NCBI RefSeq assembly: GCF_016428855.1
Contig: NZ_JAELTN010000035.1
Coordinates: 1-55,498 of the forward strand
DNA length: 55,498 nt
Source: Pedobacter sp. ASV28
GTDB taxonomy: Bacteria > Bacteroidota > Bacteroidia > Sphingobacteriales > Sphingobacteriaceae
Direction: 5' to 3'
The position numbers and the translations under genes were made by a program. The notes below the pieces were generated by a model. The model had not been told where the DNA came from and ran no database searches. It saw nothing but the letters and a program-made list of their open reading frames with translations. Positions 53,199 to 55,498 of this stretch are shown piece after piece (the first letter of the stretch is position 1; the number at the start of each line of letters is the position of its first letter).

Positions 53199-54785
53199 TT
53201 AAAGCTCAATACTTCTCTCCACATTCACTTGCTGTAAAAAATACTCATCATGTGATACGACAATTAATGTCCCCTGGTATTCATTAATGGCGGTGGTGAG
53301 GATAGCAATGTTCTGTAGGTCAAGATTGTTGGTAGGCTCGTCTAAAACAATAAGATCTGGCATATGGTTATGAATGGTAAGGCAACAGAGCAGCAAACGC
53401 ATTTTCTCTCCTCCGCTTAAAGCAGCACAAGGTTTGCCCCAATCTTCTTTTGTGAATAGAAACCTGTTCAGCCTAATTTTTATTTCATGTTCTTGCAGAG
53501 CGGAAGTATTGAACTTTTGGGTCTGCTCATAGATACTTAACTGGCCATCAATTAAAGAATATTCCTGATCAATATATACCGATTGTATGTCAACGGACTG
53601 AATTGACCCATGGGAAGGTTTCAGCTCTCCCAAAATAAGCTTGATCAAAGTACTTTTTCCAGAACCGTTTGGACCTTTCAGCGCTATTCTTTCGCCACTT
53701 TGTATCTCAAGATCTAAGTTTTGCCACCAAAGCACCTGCTTACCATAAGCATAGTTAATATGGGTGCCGGTAAATAGGCGCTTACCTCTATGTAATACAG
53801 GGTTTTCAAAGCCAAATTTTATTTTGTCTATCTCGGGCAGTTCCTTTCTTAGGGTATGTATATCCTTTGAAATCTCTCCAATCCTTTCCTCATGTATATG
53901 TTTTGTTTTGGAAGTACTCTTTTCGGCATTATTACGTAGCGTATTTAGCATAATGCGGGCAACTCCAGCTTTTTCCTGCTTTTTCTTGCCCCTGGAATCT
54001 AATTTTTGTTGCCTTTCTAAAGTTTCCCTTTCCTTTTCCTTGGCTTTTTTTAAGGTTTTCTCTTTATTTCTCAAATCCTGATAAAGTGCTTCGTTTGCTA
54101 GCTCTTTTTGTGTAGCATAGAAATCATAATTTCCTCCATAAGTAGTTATGCCATGTTTGCTCAATTCAAAAGTGGTGTCTAATTCATTTAATAAGGCCCT
54201 ATCATGACTTGCCACTATTAAAGTACTGCTTGTGGTGCGGATAAAGCTATACAATAACGCTCTGCTCATCGTATCTAAATGGTTGCTTGGCTCATCTAAT
54301 AAAATAAGCTGGGGTCTATGTATAGAAATTCCTGCCAAGAAAACTTTGGTTTTTTGTCCTCCACTTAAGGAAACTATCTTTTGTTCAAGAGGTAGAGCAC
54401 CTAAATGCCAATAATCTAGCGCTTCCCTGCATTTGTCTTCAATTGTCCAATCATCGTTAAGTACCGCCAAATTATTTTCGTTCATATGGCCTTCTAGTAT
54501 TTCTTTAAGTGCATTGAGTTTGTGCTCAACACGTAGTGCCTGGGCTATAGTGAGATGGTTATATTGCCCGAAAATTTGTGAAATGTAATAAGGATCAGCA
54601 GCAGCAATTACCTGGCCTCTATAAGGCTGTAATTCTCCTGAAATAAGTTTTAACAAGGTCGATTTTCCAGTGCCATTATGGCCAATAAGGGCCGTTTTCT
54701 GATGTTTATTAAGGGTAAGATTAAGGTTGTCGAACAACAAATCTTGGTTGGGATGTATATAAGATAAGTGCTGTAAGGTAAGCAT
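53199..54785 (-). CDS. ABC-F family ATPase
   Basis: 528 residues with the start at MLTLQHLSYIHPN; the frame runs 14 codons further up, but that segment is untypical. Two nucleotide-binding domains on one chain: Walker A GHNGTGKST and GPNGSGKST, signature LSGGQKTK and LSGGEKMR, Walker B LLDEPSNHLD and VLDEPTNNLD. The linker of about 75 residues between them is strongly charged (KKAKEKERETLERQQKL) and forms a coiled-coil P-site tRNA interaction motif. No membrane domain. It acts on ribosomes; some ABC-F proteins give antibiotic resistance, others rescue translation. Antibiotic resistance is possible but not shown. Confidence 0.9.
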   Translation of the reverse strand: MLTLQHLSYIHPNQDLLFDNLNLTLNKHQKTALIGHNGTGKSTLLKLISGELQPYRGQVIAAADPYYISQIFGQYNHLTIAQALRVEHKLNALKEILEGHMNENNLAVLNDDWTIEDKCREALDYWHLGALPLEQKIVSLSGGQKTKVFLAGISIHRPQLILLDEPSNHLDTMSRALLYSFIRTTSSTLIVASHDRALLNELDTTFELSKHGITTYGGNYDFYATQKELANEALYQDLRNKEKTLKKAKEKERETLERQQKLDSRGKKKQEKAGVARIMLNTLRNNAEKSTSKTKHIHEERIGEISKDIHTLRKELPEIDKIKFGFENPVLHRGKRLFTGTHINYAYGKQVLWWQNLDLEIQSGERIALKGPNGSGKSTLIKLILGELKPSHGSIQSVDIQSVYIDQEYSLIDGQLSIYEQTQKFNTSALQEHEIKIRLNRFLFTKEDWGKPCAALSGGEKMRLLLCCLTIHNHMPDLIVLDEPTNNLDLQNIAILTTAINEYQGTLIVVSHDEYFLQQVNVERSIEL

Positions 54786-54928
54786 GATTTCTTTTCTTTT
54801 AAAAGTGAATAAACCAGGTAAAACCATTTTGCGGCTTTACATTCTATTTTGCTTTAAAGAAAGAAAATCTTACATGAATTTATCTGTTCGTTTATAACTG
54901 CAAATTTACAACTTTTTCGATGATAATT

Positions 54929-55498
54929 TTATTTGGTCTTAGAAAAAACCATTTTAATGGCAAGCCCTGTAAGTACACTGGCCATAAACCATTTTTGAAA
55001 TTTCACCCAAGCAGGATGTTTAGCAAAGAACAGTGCCGCTTTTGCTGCGGTTAGTACAATTACAAAATTAATGGTAAAACTGATCAAAACCTGTGTGGCG
55101 CCTAACTGTAAACTCTGTACCATAACAGAACCATACGCTGGTTTGATGAATTGCGGGAACAACGAGAGGTAGAATATGGCAACTTTAGGATTGAGTACAT
55201 TGGTAAGAAATCCAATACTAAATAGTTTGCCAGGTTTATCGTGCGACAGGACGGTTTGTGTATCAAAAATATTTCTGCTGTTGGGTTTGATGGCTTGATA
55301 GGCCAAATATAATAGGTAAACTACACCCAAAGTTTTTAGTGTGGTATAGGCAAAGGGTATGGCGAAAAGCACTGCGGTAAGTCCGAAAGTAACCATGATG
55401 ATATGGAACAGAAAGCCGAAAATTACCCCCGTTAGTGAAATTATTCCAGCTTTTTTCCCTTGAGTAATAGAACGGGAAATTAGGTAGATCATGTTTGG
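54929..55498 (-). CDS. LysE/RhtB-family exporter, 5' end beyond window
   Basis: The last six bases of the window extend the frame past the apparent Met to Pro-Asn, reading PNMIYLISRSITQGKKAG, which matches the GP-D/N-MIYLISRS motif of LysE-type translocators. About 15-20 N-terminal residues therefore lie beyond 55498, and the ATG at 55492 is internal. Remaining helices at about 22-45, 50-70, 120-150 and 165-185. Such proteins export amino acids or homoserine lactones; the substrate is unknown. Partial. Confidence 0.85.
   Translation of the reverse strand, partial: PNMIYLISRSITQGKKAGIISLTGVIFGFLFHIIMVTFGLTAVLFAIPFAYTTLKTLGVVYLLYLAYQAIKPNSRNIFDTQTVLSHDKPGKLFSIGFLTNVLNPKVAIFYLSLFPQFIKPAYGSVMVQSLQLGATQVLISFTINFVIVLTAAKAALFFAKHPAWVKFQKWFMASVLTGLAIKMVFSKTK

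Overview
The window is a low-GC contig end from a member of the Bacteroidota, most likely Pedobacter or a close relative in the Sphingobacteriaceae. The evidence is the DUF4290-murA pair, the HsdR_N-like protein beside holA, a DUF5117-type zinc metalloprotease, type IX secretion C-terminal domains, TAnnTTTG promoter motifs and weak Shine-Dalgarno sites. Bases 1-171 are not genome: a 121-base poly-C run is followed by a probable index and a complete Nextera read-2 adapter.

Layout. (1) 172-10.1 kb, all on the minus strand: ordinary accessory genes (two small membrane or exported proteins, a DinB-like enzyme, an AraC regulator with a Tet(X)-related FAD monooxygenase, an O-methyltransferase, a secreted esterase, a second AraC regulator beside an SDR remnant, an HD hydrolase, a sulfurtransferase, a membrane protein). 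(2) 10.5-26.6 kb, all on the minus strand: small, unrelated, mostly single-gene units separated by imperfect inverted-repeat elements of about 110-160 bp that end in GTTA.../...TAAC. (3) 26.9-34.6 kb: housekeeping genes, mostly plus strand (valS, a lipoprotein, an HsdR_N-like protein, holA, a metalloprotease). (4) 35.0-39.6 kb, minus strand: murA, DUF4290, uvrD/pcrA. (5) 39.7-50.8 kb: secreted glycan-active and phosphatase proteins (sialidase, parallel beta-helix protein with CBM96-type domain, LamG/metallophosphoesterase protein). (6) 50.9-55.5 kb, minus strand: a PH-domain pair (YdbS/YdbT type), an ABC-F ATPase and a LysE-type exporter cut by the window end.

The main discovery candidate is region 2. 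Its repeats behave like integron attC sites although no integrase is present. Each repeat has short cores and imperfectly complementary arms. The core at the start of a unit is the inverted complement of the core at the end of the SAME unit rather than the other end of the same repeat: exact 9-mers bound the GNAT unit (22664-22672 / 23311-23319), the AraC+SDR unit (20601-20609 / 22538-22546) and a nuclease-like + HEPN unit (24107-24115 / 25886-25894). This is what excision and insertion of circular cassettes would leave. The elements are well preserved near valS and decay toward lower coordinates, as expected if new cassettes enter at about 26.6 kb. The array therefore reads as a cluster of attC-like sites lacking an integrase (CALIN-like), with an unusual, consistently asymmetric attC design.

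Other points: a close Tet(X) relative (14492-15628) at the decayed end of the array with two changed substrate-pocket positions; a MurA with Asp in place of the fosfomycin-target Cys; a HEPN protein and a PD-(D/E)XK-like protein sharing one cassette, a possible phage-defence pair; a perfect 42-bp palindrome at 42120-42161; and an operator-like inverted repeat before the sialidase gene.
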